DNA of 64,000 nt from Haematococcus lacustris (taxonomy: Eukaryota; Chlorophyta; Chlorophyceae; Chlamydomonadales; Haematococcaceae): positions 11,933,470 through 11,997,469 of the forward strand of contig JASKMD010000031.1 of NCBI GenBank assembly GCA_030144725.1. Direction: 5' to 3'. Position 1 is the stretch's first letter, and the number at the start of each line of letters is the position of its first letter. Positions 34,001 to 41,496 of the stretch are shown here, in pieces. A model generated the notes under the pieces. That model made no database searches. It had not been told where the DNA came from and saw nothing but the letters and a program-made list of their open reading frames with translations. Both the position numbers and the translations under genes were made by a program.

Positions 34001-37000
34001 GGCTGTATCAACATGACCTGAGCATCAAAGCAGCATCCTTGCTTGGGTGGTGCAACCTGCCAGCCCCACACCTGGGCAAGGCGCATGACCAAGATGAGGC
34101 TCAGGGCCACTGGGCAGGGCAGGGGCTGCAGTGGGAAGGGCAGGGGGCTCAGGGGCAGCTGGGGCTGCTCGCCTTGCCATGGAGGCCTGCTGCACCCCTG
34201 CACTCTGCTGTTGAGGGTAGGGAGGGGGAGGGGTTGCTGCTGCTGGCGCTGCAAGGTGGCGCTGGCTACCAAGGCTGACTGCTGCAGGCCTAGCGCTGTC
34301 AGCAGCTTTGAGGCCCAAGACCCACTGTCCTGCAGGTGAGGTAGCGATCCACTTGACCTCCACCCAATGCTGCATCAAGCTAGACCAGGTCCCGTCAACG
34401 TCCTTCCAAAACAGCCTCAATTCGCTGTCACCACTCCTGGTGAAGAGCACAGGTGATGGCAGCTGCTGTAAAGTGGGCTGGCCATCATGCGTTACACATA
34501 GCATTGCATGCACTGCCTGCCTGTGCTCATCTCGTGTCCCTGGCCGCTGCAGAGCAGGCTGGGCCATGAACTTGAGAAGGTACTGGCTGTACTCAGCAGA
34601 CACTGGCTTCTGATGGCCATGCAAGATGCCAGGGCTGAGCAGGAGCTTCTCCTGCACGTGCTTGGCCCAGCACATCATACGCCCCAAAGTGACCTGTGAT
34701 GATTGGGTGCTGCCTGCATAGCACAGGGTGAGGAGAAGCGTCGCATGGGGCAGCTCCCTGATGCCTGTTTGCTGCTGTGCTGCTTGCTGCCTGAGTGGGG
34801 AATCAACAGTCTTGTGAAGGGCTCCATCAAGTTCATCAAGCATGACAAAAAGTGAGATGAGGCAGTCAGGGGGTATGGTGGTGGGCAGGCAGTAGTTTTT
34901 ACCCTGCCCACTGCAGCAGGTTGATCACTGGACCTGGCCAAGGGATCAGCAGGCCCAGGTCAGGCATGTGGCAGCAAGGCAAGCTGGCGAGGCATAGGTG
35001 GTGTGGAGTTTAGCGCCTGCAATCAGGACTCACCACCTGTGCCCGGTGCCTCAGGCAGGGATGCAGGTGGTTCCACCTTAACTCCTGTTACCAGCCCTGC
35101 GCTTTCTGAGGCTCTACCTGCAGCTGCGTGCGGGGTACGTGCAGGGGTGCATAAGATATCATGAGCTTTGACACTGGGTCAGGGGGCTTGCCCAAGTTTG
35201 TGAGCACGTGCGCACTGGGAGGCTGGCTGGCACTTGGATGCACTGCGAACAAGCCAGATGTGTTATGTTCGGCAGGAAATGCTTCATGTGTGGCTGTGTG
35301 ACAACTTGCTTCACATGCACCCTCTCATCAACAGCTTGTGGCGCTACACATCAGACAGGGGCTGAATGACTGGCACCACCTCCCAGCCCCTCACCTGGGC
35401 AAGCCTGCTGAGCAGGTAGAGGCGCAGGGCCTCCAGGCAGGCCAGGGCAGGAGGGATGAGGAGCAGGGGCCCCGGGTGCACCACCTGCCACCAGCTGCGC
35501 CACATGGGCATGCTCTGCCCTTGGGTGGTGCTGCTGATAGGCAGGCTGTTGGGTGGGATGAGTTGGCTGCTGCACAAATGCCGGGGTGGGGTGGCTGTTG
35601 GGTCCCTTGGCAGTTGAGGGAGGCTTGCTGGCCACCTGGGGGTGGGATGGGCATGGTAGAGCTGGTGGAGCTGGTGGGTGGTGCTGCTGAGGGGCAGGCT
35701 GCTGGGTGGGATGTGTTTGCTGCTGCATAAGTGCCGGGGTTGGGTGGCTGTTGGGTAGGAGACCACTGCTGCCAGCAGCAGGCAAGCCCACGACCAGCTG
35801 CCCATCCGGCCTGTACAATGCCCACATCACTTTATCCCAACCCCGAGCCACAGCTGACCAGGGCTGGTGGGGGTCCACCCACAACACATAGCACCGCTCA
35901 TTAGCCAGGCGCCTGATGTGGAAGGGAGGAGGAGGCTGAGGAGGGTTTGGCCAGCTGCTGCCCGCCACACACAACACGGGCACCACCTCTACGGCTCTCT
36001 TTAGACCGCAGCCCATACCCACATCAGTCTGGTCACTGACATGAAGGAAGTAGGGCTTGCCAACGGATTTTATGATCTGCATGGTGATGGGGACTGCATT
36101 GGGACTGCCCAGCAACTGGTTGCTGGCCTCTTTGGCCAAACGAATGAGATCTCTGGCAGTGCCAGGCTGTGGCATGGAGCCAGCTGCCTGACCAGCTGGA
36201 GCTGGGGCTGACCCAACAGCTGGGGCTGACCCAACAGCAGTTGGTGCTGACGACCCTCCTCCCAGCTGCCGGCCAGTCTGCTGTGGGACACTGCCTGGTA
36301 CTCCTTTGGCAGTTGAGGGAGGCTTGCCAGCCACCTGGGGGTGGGATGGGCATGGTGGAGCTGGTGGAGCTGGTGGGGTGCGCCCTGCTGGCCTGCTGGG
36401 CATTGCAGGCTTGACTGCCGGCTCAGCTGATGCTGCCTACAGCCACAGCCGTGACACGCAGCAAGGCTTAGTCCCACAACCTCAGCTGCATGGCCCTCCA
36501 GCTATATCCAACTGTCTGTCTGCTACTTCACCACTTGCCTGGCGGAGTGGCATCACAAAGTCATATATGGAGGCAGCGGGAGCAGCTCCAGAGGCTCGGC
36601 CTGGCCTGCCCCGCACACCTGCAGACGAGGCACCAGACCCGCATGTGAGTATCGCTCATACAGCACGCTGCATGACGATAGTTTCATTTTCCACTTGATT
36701 GGCACACAGCAGGTGAGAAGGCATCATGGCACGCCGCCCAAGGCCACAATAGACATGGGCCCACAGGGATCTAAATGGTGTGTGTACCACGCATGCCACC
36801 TCCGCACCCTGCACCAAGGTGCTACATCAGCACGGCATCCATGCTGGTTCCTTATGCAACATGATGAGTGAGGAGGAGGGGCCCTGTTGAGCACGTCATA
36901 TCAACTGACTGCACAAAGCACACTGACTGAACATGCACGTCAAGCTTCACCACCTCTGCTTGCATCACCATGGCCTTCTCCATGTCGCCTGTGATGTGGG

Positions 37001-37997
37001 GCGCTGCACACTAGAAAGCTGTTGCCCTCATACTGTGCCCTCCCAGCCCCTCACCTGTGCAAGCCGGCTGCCTCAGTGAAGGCCCTGGGTGGGAGGCAGC
37101 TGCTGGAGCTGCAGCTGCACACGTTGCACTGCCTTTTGGCCCGGTGCCGCCAGCTCCCGCAGGGCAGGGCCTGTTGGCTGCCTTCAACCCAAGCACCAGC
37201 TGCCCCTGCGGCCCATTCGCTGCCCACTCCATGCTGTGCCACTGCCCAGCAATGCTGGACCAGGGCCAGTCAGGCTCTTTCCATACTATGCCACAGCCAC
37301 TGTTGTCACAGAAGTTGGCGATGAATGGAGGGGGAAGCGGCGGCGAGCTGCTGTGACCCTCACAGGGCACACACACCACAGGCACCATTCCCTGGGTGCT
37401 GCCATGCTGCCATCCCAGCTGCAAGGCAGGCTGAGCCATGACCTGCAGGATGCCTGGGCTGCTGTGATGCCGCTTGTTGCTCAGCAGCACATCCCAGTCA
37501 TGAGGGTTGCTCAAGAGCCACTGCTGAAGGTCACGTGCTTGCTTAAGAGCGGCAGTCATGATGCTGGGTTGTGACAATGATTTGGCTGTTTGGTCGGTTG
37601 GAGGCATGGGTTGAGTAGGCTTTTTATCAGCTTGTGGTGTAGCAATGTTTGCCGGCTGCTTGCCAGCCTGCTGTAGCCCACCCGCTGCAGTACCATCAGG
37701 AGCAAAGTAGATCTGCGCGCTGGTTTCGTGCAGAGGTGTTAGCTGGACGATGTTATAAACAGGCACATCGGCCTCATGCAAGGGTGGGAGCTCGACGTTT
37801 GTGCAAGCAGGCAGATTGAGTGGTGGCTGTCTGCTGCTGGAGGTGATGCTGGCCATTGGCTCAGGCAGCTTTGCCTGCAGCATCAAGCACAGCAAGCATG
37901 TGTGGGTCATGCTAACATCCTGTGGTGTCACCATTGTGGCATTACCAATATTCAACAAGCTCAGCTGCACCCCGTCGGTGGCAAAGGAAGCTGGCAT
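12353..37997 (-). CDS. Candidate giant modular gene built from repeated phase-1 exons (or a run of related genes)
   Basis: Read right to left. The first exon opens with ATG at 37997 and the last exon stops at 12353. About 32 exons can be placed with AG acceptors and GT donors. Nearly all start and end in phase 1 and have lengths divisible by three, so any of them can be duplicated or skipped without breaking the frame. Families used below: A (WPWSS domain, six copies), B (DPxPH...LLVLEV domain, four copies plus a stub), D (acidic, variable), H (28-30 residue mini-exon, nine copies), E (helical, two copies), G, I, J, K, L and M. D-H-B recurs as a unit. Joined, the exons give about 11.2 kb of coding sequence, near 3,700 residues. 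I recognise no known domain; basic patches (KRTRS, KRKAADAK) hint at a nuclear protein. Introns contain nothing recognised except the repeats and the Fanzor-like fragment listed separately. Confidence 0.5.
13619..14395 (-). CDS. Exon A2, WPWSS domain
   Basis: Acceptor CACAAGCAG before 14395, donor GTGAGGGC after 13619; 777 bases, phase 1-1. Domain landmarks are DCVRVVLNKAQQLQDLLL, LPFLSQPARPP, LVVLVCVPSNG, PPPPFLVSCLG, VWKAPDWPWESV and LVLGLQAA, followed by a Pro/Ser-rich tail. Confidence 0.6.
14938..15189 (-). CDS. Exon I, Ala/Pro-rich
   Basis: Acceptor TGCTTGCAG, donor GTGAGTTC; 252 bases, phase 1-1. Low-complexity Gly/Ala/Pro sequence, seen once in this window. Confidence 0.45.
15542..16114 (-). 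CDS. Exon B1, LLVLEV domain
   Basis: Acceptor TTGCCTGCAG, donor GTCAGTCT; 573 bases, phase 1-1. Landmarks are VDPLPHV, a mid-part with ILVALALEQ and GSLHLLCV, KAWVRDCNLQMTGRFKARRA, GGPHLLVLEVRPLP, ending near TPGQ. It is closest to B4; B2 and B3 form a second subtype. Confidence 0.6.
16485..16574 (-). CDS. Mini-exon H1
   Basis: 90 bases, phase 1-1; acceptor GCATGCAG, donor GTGAGTCC. Acidic and Pro-rich: DVMEPMSG, then PAALPESPGTA. Nearly identical to H2. Confidence 0.6.
16810..17004 (-). CDS. Exon D1, acidic variable exon
   Basis: Acceptor GATGTGCAG, donor GTATGC; 195 bases, phase 1-1. Ends in SDTSDEADT, matching the SDDTGDEADA end of D2. The sequence past the donor is still similar to D2 but frameshifted, as expected of an intron. 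Confidence 0.55.
17477..17586 (-). pseudogene. Truncated B exon stub
   Basis: Starts like other B exons (acceptor GCTTGCAG, then AHGQAP and AGPASAPGPAAAPG) but runs into a stop at 17477-17479 after 36 codons. No donor is visible. It is either skipped or marks the end of a separate gene unit. Confidence 0.55.
17729..17818 (-). CDS. Mini-exon H4
   Basis: 90 bases, phase 1-1; acceptor GCATGCAG, donor GTGAGTCC. Reads DQNKDMAAVEPVPGAE and ends ALQVAPGVR. Confidence 0.6.
18038..18217 (-). CDS. Exon D4, basic patch
   Basis: Acceptor GTGCGCAG, donor GTGAGGCT; 180 bases, phase 1-1. Contains RPSKRTRSG and AKRQCGVRR, which resemble nuclear localisation signals. Confidence 0.5.
18764..19063 (-). CDS. 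Exon E1, helical module
   Basis: 300 bases, phase 1-1; acceptor GCGCTTAG after a (CTG)n tract, donor GTGAGACAGC. Landmarks are VKPDPG, NMLDKHLPASELPML, DAYMRMEEWL, AQLEALRKVY and AWTLWKSIQRLLEQT. Predicted all-helical, function unknown. About 60% identical to E2 by eye. Confidence 0.62.
19584..19721 (-). CDS. Exon J, Ala-rich
   Basis: 138 bases, phase 1-1; acceptor GCATGCAG, donor GTATGC. Reads SMNPADAATASNAAAAAVAL, then EEEG. Low complexity. Confidence 0.4.
19960..20049 (-). CDS. Mini-exon H7
   Basis: 90 bases, phase 1-1; acceptor ATGCCTAG, donor GTGAGTCA. Contains PGALPPAPGAEAQPP and ends AELPGAS, like H5 and H8. Confidence 0.58.
20269..20790 (-). CDS. Exon B2, LLVLEV domain
   Basis: Acceptor ACCTGTGCAG, donor GTCAGTCT; 522 bases, phase 1-1. 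Landmarks are AHDLAAMHEELVGQ, DADPQPHIDSWTQLKGF, LGLHEC-like LQFGLHECGADKV, KISTWVRNCGLVLTGRCKA and RLLVLEVRPLSEA. Very close to B3 at a 3.1 kb offset, differing by a 12-base indel that keeps the frame. Confidence 0.65.
21349..21438 (-). CDS. Mini-exon H5
   Basis: 90 bases, phase 1-1; acceptor ACATGCAG, donor GTGAGTCA. Reads AMLPAPESEAPSLPP and ends PELPGAS. Shares a long block with H6. Confidence 0.6.
21472..21548 (+). repeat. AGC/GGC trinucleotide repeat in an intron
   Basis: (AGC)n interspersed with GGC just upstream of H5 on the minus strand. The CTG-rich strand supplies part of the polypyrimidine-like tract. Similar tracts lie at 19078-19098, 25750-25850 and 26961-26985. Confidence 0.8.
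21789..22037 (-). CDS. Exon G1
   Basis: 249 bases, phase 1-1; acceptor CTGCCTGCAG, donor GTAAAGTG. Contains TTEEEGSGLSQPAAG, PDEDDPEVSQPA and LMQHHRSPGLSASLA. A degenerate second copy lies at about 25893-26190. Confidence 0.5.
22150..22262 (+). repeat. Hexamer minisatellite AGGGTC/AGGGCC
   Basis: About 19 units of 6 bp in the intron directly after exon L. The minus-strand unit (TGACCC) resembles the start of several introns in the array (GTGAGTCACTGACC), so it may have grown from a duplicated donor region. Confidence 0.85.
22270..22446 (-). CDS. Exon L, basic patch
   Basis: 177 bases, phase 1-1; acceptor TGCTTGCAG, donor GTGAGCTG. Contains TGDKRKAADAKPDQ, a possible nuclear localisation signal, and ELDLVAGVPQP. 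Confidence 0.5.
22545..22736 (-). CDS. Exon K, D-like
   Basis: Donor GTGAACC after 22545 in phase 1. The acceptor is uncertain: CGCTGCAG before 22736 gives phase 1, and an alternative at 22779 would give phase 0. The alternative start reads AVGSGAVLPS, like the start of D4. Confidence 0.4.
23356..23889 (-). CDS. Exon B3, LLVLEV domain
   Basis: Acceptor GATACGTGCAG, donor GTCAGTCT; 534 bases, phase 1-1. Same landmarks as B2 (EADPQPHIDSWTQLKGF, RLLVLEVRPLSEA). Most differences are synonymous or conservative, which argues for coding constraint after duplication. Confidence 0.65.
24177..24266 (-). CDS. Mini-exon H8
   Basis: 90 bases, phase 1-1; acceptor GCATGCAG, donor GTGAGTCA. Reads QGTGAMQLLPG and ends PPPELPGAS. 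Confidence 0.58.
24531..24833 (+). pseudogene. Fragment of a TnpB/Fanzor-like protein, C-terminal RuvC end
   Basis: An open stretch on the strand opposite to the exon array, without its own ATG. It reads AKRTKAEQAAEPTQPTK, then GRWLDRDCNAALNM, ESRRRPLELCWWP, GLGYKWLRDRPPKAQ, a Gln run and a stop. DRDxNAALN matches the last RuvC motif (D-R-D-x-N-A-A-x-N) of TnpB and Fanzor nucleases; that family link is from motif memory, not a search. The rest of the nuclease is absent, so it is a relic. A second copy is at 38686-39468, and both share downstream sequence (GTGCATGTGCCATGTGCATG). Confidence 0.6.
25215..25526 (-). CDS. Exon E2, helical module
   Basis: 312 bases, phase 1-1; acceptor GCGCTCAG, donor GTGAGACAGC. 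Landmarks are MMDEHLPASEMPMF, DAYKRMEEWVNSPDG, ELRKAYTWNLLMF and AWTLWESIQRILGKT. Confidence 0.62.
25634..25720 (-). CDS. Mini-exon H6
   Basis: 87 bases, phase 1-1; acceptor GCATGCAG, donor GTATGAG. The first two thirds match H5 (GAMLPAPESEAPSLP); the end differs (NEHAAG). Confidence 0.52.
25893..26190 (-). pseudogene. Degenerate copy of exon G (G2)
   Basis: Shares PDEDDPEVSQPA, PLHSTATCQQPA and the following C-x2-C stretch with the G1 region, but a block of about 100 bp is inserted at 25935-26035 and the splice sites are not convincing. It may be a dead exon. Confidence 0.45.
26328..27618 (-). CDS. Exon A3, WPWSS domain with an extra half-domain
   Basis: Donor GTGAGGGGCTGG after 26328, phase 1. 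The 5' limit is uncertain; TTTGCAG acceptors exist near 27500. It contains VCVRHGGQ, QLPPPFLARIHG, WKAPDFPWSSML and ILVLGLRAA. Upstream lies a weaker first copy of the same fold (CLMMAEALQQQLLAGE, MVPVVCAPWD), so the exon may hold a fused or duplicated domain. Confidence 0.5.
27619..30190. other. Long gap in the exon array with an AT-rich pocket
   Basis: No exon of the array was placed here. 29145-29330 and 29975-30080 are AT-rich and share GTATCGATAC, ACATGTA and ACGCGATAC-like words in partly inverted order. A TATA-type sequence GTATATAAAG lies at 29316 on the plus strand. The frame downstream (29411-30130) has no ATG near its start and no domain I know. Confidence 0.4.
30191..30310 (-). 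CDS. Exon M
   Basis: 120 bases, phase 1-1; acceptor GCTGGCAG, donor GTCAGGAC. Reads GPWQQEESKEADLPVATP, then a Thr/Gln-rich end. Low complexity. Confidence 0.42.
30627..30713 (-). CDS. Mini-exon H3
   Basis: 87 bases, phase 1-1; acceptor AACTTCAG, donor GTGAGTCC. Reads DQDQEAAAQEVVGAQE and ends GLPTTRG. Confidence 0.58.
30896..31072 (-). CDS. Exon D3
   Basis: 177 bases, phase 1-1; acceptor GCGCGCAG, donor GTGCGCTG. Ends GGGEADP, the D-family ending; contains GTEQDVSEGSG. Confidence 0.52.
31215..31751 (-). CDS. Exon B4, LLVLEV domain
   Basis: 537 bases, phase 1-1; acceptor TTGTTGCTTGCAG, donor GTCAGTCC. Landmarks are NDPLPHVPEWSSY, LPILVALALE, GSLHLLYVVS, NAWVSKCRFQLTGRFKAQ and GGPHLLVLEVQPLP. 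Confidence 0.63.
31895..31984 (-). CDS. Mini-exon H2
   Basis: 90 bases, phase 1-1; acceptor GCATGCAG, donor GTGAGTCC. Reads DDEQDINVMEPMSG and ends PESPGTA, almost the same as H1. Confidence 0.6.
32221..32542 (-). CDS. Exon D2 (5' limit uncertain)
   Basis: Donor GTGTGCTG after 32221 in phase 1. Ends REEPIELSDDTGDEADA. I could not fix the acceptor; 32542 is only the limit of the open frame. Confidence 0.45.
32982..33209 (-). CDS. Exon D5
   Basis: 228 bases, phase 1-1; acceptor TTGGCCGCAG, donor GTGCGCTG as in D3. Gly/Ser/Ala-rich, ends GGVTGP. Confidence 0.45.
34072..34713 (-). CDS. Exon A4, WPWSS domain
   Basis: 642 bases, phase 1-1; acceptor GTGCTATGCAG, donor GTGTGGGG. Landmarks are YLLKFMAQPALQ, HAMLCVTHDG, LPSPVLFTRSGDSE, FWKDVDGTWSSL and GQWVLGLKAA. 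The PDWPW core has drifted to VDGTW. Confidence 0.6.
35034..35117 (-). CDS. Mini-exon H9
   Basis: 84 bases, phase 1-1; acceptor AGCTGCAG, donor GTGAGTCC. Reads SESAGLVTGVKVEPPASL and ends PEAPGTG. Confidence 0.55.
35395..36426 (-). CDS. Exon A5, WPWSS domain plus internal duplication
   Basis: 1,032 bases, phase 1-1; acceptor GCATCAG, donor GTGAGGGGCTGG. The domain is divergent (VVPVLCVAGSS, PPPPFHIRRLA, VDPHQPWSAV, QLVVGLPAAG). A proline-rich block PCPSHPQVA.KPPSTAKG appears before and after the domain, and HPTQQPA.QQHHP twice near the end, so the exon grew by internal duplication. Confidence 0.58.
37055..37997 (-). CDS. Exon A6, first exon with ATG and WPWSS domain
   Basis: Starts with ATG at 37997 (MPASFATDGVQLSLLN) and ends in phase 1 before GTGAGGGGCTGG. 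Length is 3n+1, as needed for a first exon ending in phase 1. An unusual repeat, VELPPLHEADVPVYNIVQ followed by LTPLHETSAQIY, precedes the A domain (GILQVMAQPALQ, VPVVCVPCEG, PPPFIANFCDN, WKEPDWPWSSI, GQLVLGLKAA). Confidence 0.58.
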
Positions 37998-38685
37998 GTG
38001 GTTCTAGAGGCTTCTCCTTCAAGGTTGCCTCCTGCGCAGTCTGCGGGGGTGTATTCTTCTGTTCGTCACCTGCCGCTGTTGTGTAGTTGTACGCGTTCGT
38101 GCAACTAGTCACACAAGACGGACCTGTGCTGCACGCTAAACGAAATTGTTTGCAAGTCCGCTACTGCATCCGCGTGATTTTTGAAGTTTGTGCTTGTATC
38201 TACACCTGCTCCCGCCTCTGCTTTCCATTACAGTTTGAACTTCTGCTTCTGTATTTTCGCTTCTGTTGTTTGCTTATGTTTGTGCATCCATCAATGAAGT
38301 GGCCTCGAGATCTACCTGAAGTAGCCTCCAGCTATTTGGCTGCTAGCGTGCTGCATCATTGCTACCTTCCTGATGCTCGTTTGTTGCTATCTCCGCTCGC
38401 TGCTGCCTTCTTGCTTCTCGGAGGGTGCTGTCTCCGATACCTGCTATACTCGTGCTGCTGGCTGGCAGCTGCCTCCGCTAGGTGCTGCCTGCGCTGTGCT
38501 TAGTGGCTGCTGCCTTCGCTTGATGATGCCTTCGTGTTGCTCACTAGGAGTGCATGGAGCAAGGCGGGCGGAGGACTGGGTGAGGAGGGGGTGGCAGGTG
38601 AAAAGTAGTAAGCGTACGAAGTGGTGTTAGCATTGAGCCAGGGCCAGAGCAGTGTGCACACCGGGAGCGTGAGGCGGGCTGTGAG
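37998..38685. other. Upstream region of the modular gene
   Basis: Contains CT-rich, weakly repeated TGCTGCCTTCGCTTGATG-type stretches at 38360-38540 that leave a Cys/Leu-rich frame open on the plus strand. Composition explains it better than a gene. The promoter of the first exon should lie here, but no TATA box is evident. Confidence 0.4.
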
Positions 38686-39468
38686 GAGCAGCTGGACCAT
38701 AAGCAGCCTACCAGGCCTGCGGATTGGAAGCCCCCATCAGGGCAGGTGGACCACCGCCTGCTGCGTCCAGCCTGGAGCCAACAGCGTGACCAGCGCTGAT
38801 GTGGTGCCCGGTAGTGCCTGGTAGTGGCCCCCCGCAAGCCTCCACAGGCCCCAAACAGCAGCCAGGCAGCCATACAGCCAGCAGCCTCAAAGCCCGGGCC
38901 CAACACTATCCCGCCAGCCAAGCGCACCAAGGCTGAGCAGGCAGCTGAGCCCACCCAGCCCACCAAGGGCAAAGGCAAGGCCCAGGGCAAGGCTGCCTAT
39001 ACCAAGCCAACACCACAGCCAGGCAGGTGGCTGGACAGGGATTGTAATGCAGCGCTGAATATGCAGCGTATTGGGGAGAGCAGGTGGCACCCGTTGGAGC
39101 TGTGCTGGTGGCCAGAGCAGACAGCTCTGTCAGCCAAGGGCAAGGGGGACCCAGGCCTGGGCTACAAGCAGGTGCGAGACAAGCCACCCAAGGTCACGCA
39201 ACAGCAACAGCTTGTTGTGGCACAGCATTGTGCCCCCCCCCCCGGGTTTAGGACGTATGTGCATGTGCCATGTGCATGGGAACATAACTTCAGAAAGCAC
39301 CTTAACAGGCTGAGAGATATGGGGCAGAGACATGGATATGACGTGAAAGTGTTGGGCCGCAATTGGTCTCTAGTGGTCCCTAGTGGTAAGACTCTAGTGA
39401 AGGCCCTAGCGAGGGAAGAGGGGGCTGCTGGTTTTGGCACTGAGGGCACTGGAGCGCGGGCTCTGTAG
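38686..39468 (+). pseudogene. Second TnpB/Fanzor-like C-terminal fragment, frameshifted upstream
   Basis: Upstream part in one frame reads GQVDHRLLRPAWSQQRDQR and stops at about 38799. The next frame reads APRKPPQAPNSSQ, PPAKRTKAEQAAEPTQ, GRWLDRDCNAALNMQRIG, HPLELCWWPEQ and GLGYKQVRDKPPK, and runs on to a stop at 39466-39468. DRDCNAALN fits the final RuvC motif of TnpB/Fanzor; the zinc ribbon and the other catalytic motifs are not present. The extension after 39240 (VHVPCAWEHNFRKHLNRL) is shared in part with the 3' flank of the other copy (24900-25130), so both derive from one repeated element. Confidence 0.6.
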
Positions 39469-41496
39469 CAATCGACCACCGTGAGAAGGCTAGGGCCCCC
39501 TTCGAATCGAACCAGTTATCCTCACAACATATGCCAAGCAGCCCGGACGTGAGACCGAACAGCCCTGACGTCAAATAGCCAACTTGAACGTTAAACCGAA
39601 CAGCCCGGACACGGAGGTCAATCATAGGGCGCAGGCAAGGTAGAGTTAGAGTCGATAGCCATAGCGGTCCCGAGGCTACGGCGGGGCACTAGCCGCTTAC
39701 CCAACAAATGAACGGCTTGACAACGCAACAGAACTACACAAAGGCGTCAATGTAGTGTACAAGGCATCTGGCACTGTTGCAGCGAGCAGCAAACCGGTGA
39801 CGTAGATATGACGTGAAAGTGTTGACCGCTATTGGTCTGGCATTGTTGCAGCGAGAAGTTTGATTCCGCAACGAGTGGAAGGTCATGGGTCCCCCCCACC
39901 TAACGACGTAAGATAACTACTCTAGTGGGTTAGATCGGCGATCGCAAGGCCCGAGGCGCCAACTTCACCTCGGCAAGAGCACGTCACTCAGGCCCGTCGT
40001 CAAGGGCGTCGCTTTTGCTTCGTTCTTTCAGCAAGAAGCAATCCCCCCTCCTCGACGCTCGTGGACCGCTGAAGTCGAGCTCGTGGCCACGACGTGGACC
40101 GCGATATAAGTAAGGTGAGCGGCTGTCTCCTGCCCTTGTTGCGACCGCGGCTGCTCAACCTGCCTGTTGGGCGAAGGCGATGCTTCTGCGCACGGCCATA
40201 AGTGTTGGATGTTCGGGCGGTGCGAGACCGGCCGAGAAGTGCGGTGCGGACCTAGCCTTGCTATTGTTCGAACGAGACCGTCAAGCCAAACATTGCGGAC
40301 GCGGAGATCACTCTTGAGGCGCCAGAAAGGTGGAGCTCGAGGTGAAAGTCAGAGGGTTTTCAAGGCTGCAACGATGCGCTAGCCGGCCAAACATCAAACA
40401 CAAAAAGGGGTAGTGCCAGGGGCCTTTGCTATGGAGAGAGGCCGGCAAGTGCGAGTGGGGCCAGGTGGGAGGAAACGGCGAGGGAGTGCAGTTAGACAAC
40501 AGGTGTTAGCACCGTGGACCGAGGCACATGTCTCGGTGGTGATGTCCCGTTGTAGCGACACAACGAAGGCTGCGCATCTACGCATATGCTCTAGCTACAA
40601 CGGACAAAGGACGCAATCAGCGGAACGAGCAGGAAAGGCTCAAGTATGAGGAGTCCCGCGGTTGGTTTCACTATCAGGCCACATAGTCTACTGTAAACAA
40701 AGGTGAAGGGTGCACATAGTGTCGTGTTCAACCGCCAAAGTATACAAGCACTCCGCTCTCGCTTGACAGCGCGAGCGACATAGATGTCGAGTGGAAGCCA
40801 GACGGTGCTAAGAATTATGTTGCTGTTATAATTGCAGGATCAGCAGTGGCGTGGGTGCCTCAAAGAAGCATTCAGCTTCTTATGTTTTAAACTCACGCTC
40901 TTGGCTATCGCAACACAAAGCGCGATGGCAAGCATTGTTGCGCTAACTACATCACGGCATTGTCAAGAAGTTCGAGGGTGGAGGGGGCGTGCATGATGAT
41001 ATCTGCCCACAAAATGTATGCCAGTTCACGCCCAGATTGTGCATAATGTACACATTCAATCAAGCTCGGGACAGGCGTTCCGTGTAGCCAAGCAAGCCCT
41101 CTTGACACCAATGTGCTCCGATGCTCAATCTTCAACCTGGGCGAGAAATAAAGCTCGTGTAAAGGACACACCCCTTTTTCAAGAGAGTTGGGAGGGTCTG
41201 ACTGACAGCGTAAGAGAGTTAGATAAGGGCAGTCTGATATGGATGATGTGCTCCATCTCATCTCTGGTCGCCAGCACACGGTAGACCTCAGGCTGGAGTA
41301 TGAGGTGCACTGGGGTGTGTATCCAGCTTTCTTGCCCAAGCTAATACTGAGCAAGGCCAAGCAACCATACTAAGCTGACATTTACAGCTGACCAGAACCT
41401 GATATGGGGGCAATACACGCGTATGCTCCCGAAAGGACCACATGGGCCCCGAGCGGCAGCACTGAAGCACCCTCCTAAAGCACTGAAACCCCAAGC
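39469..41496. other. Intergenic stretch, no gene recognised
   Basis: GATATGACGTGAAAGTGTTG occurs at about 39336 and 39807 (and at 25119), marking repeated-element debris. A tRNA T-arm-like word on the minus strand at about 39498-39515 (CTGGTTCGATTC) is shared with 62400-62415. No domain-bearing frame seen. Confidence 0.45.

Noticed and set aside
38087..38503. Cys/Leu-rich open frame on the plus strand
   Set aside because: It comes from CT-rich imperfect repeats; no domain or splice support.
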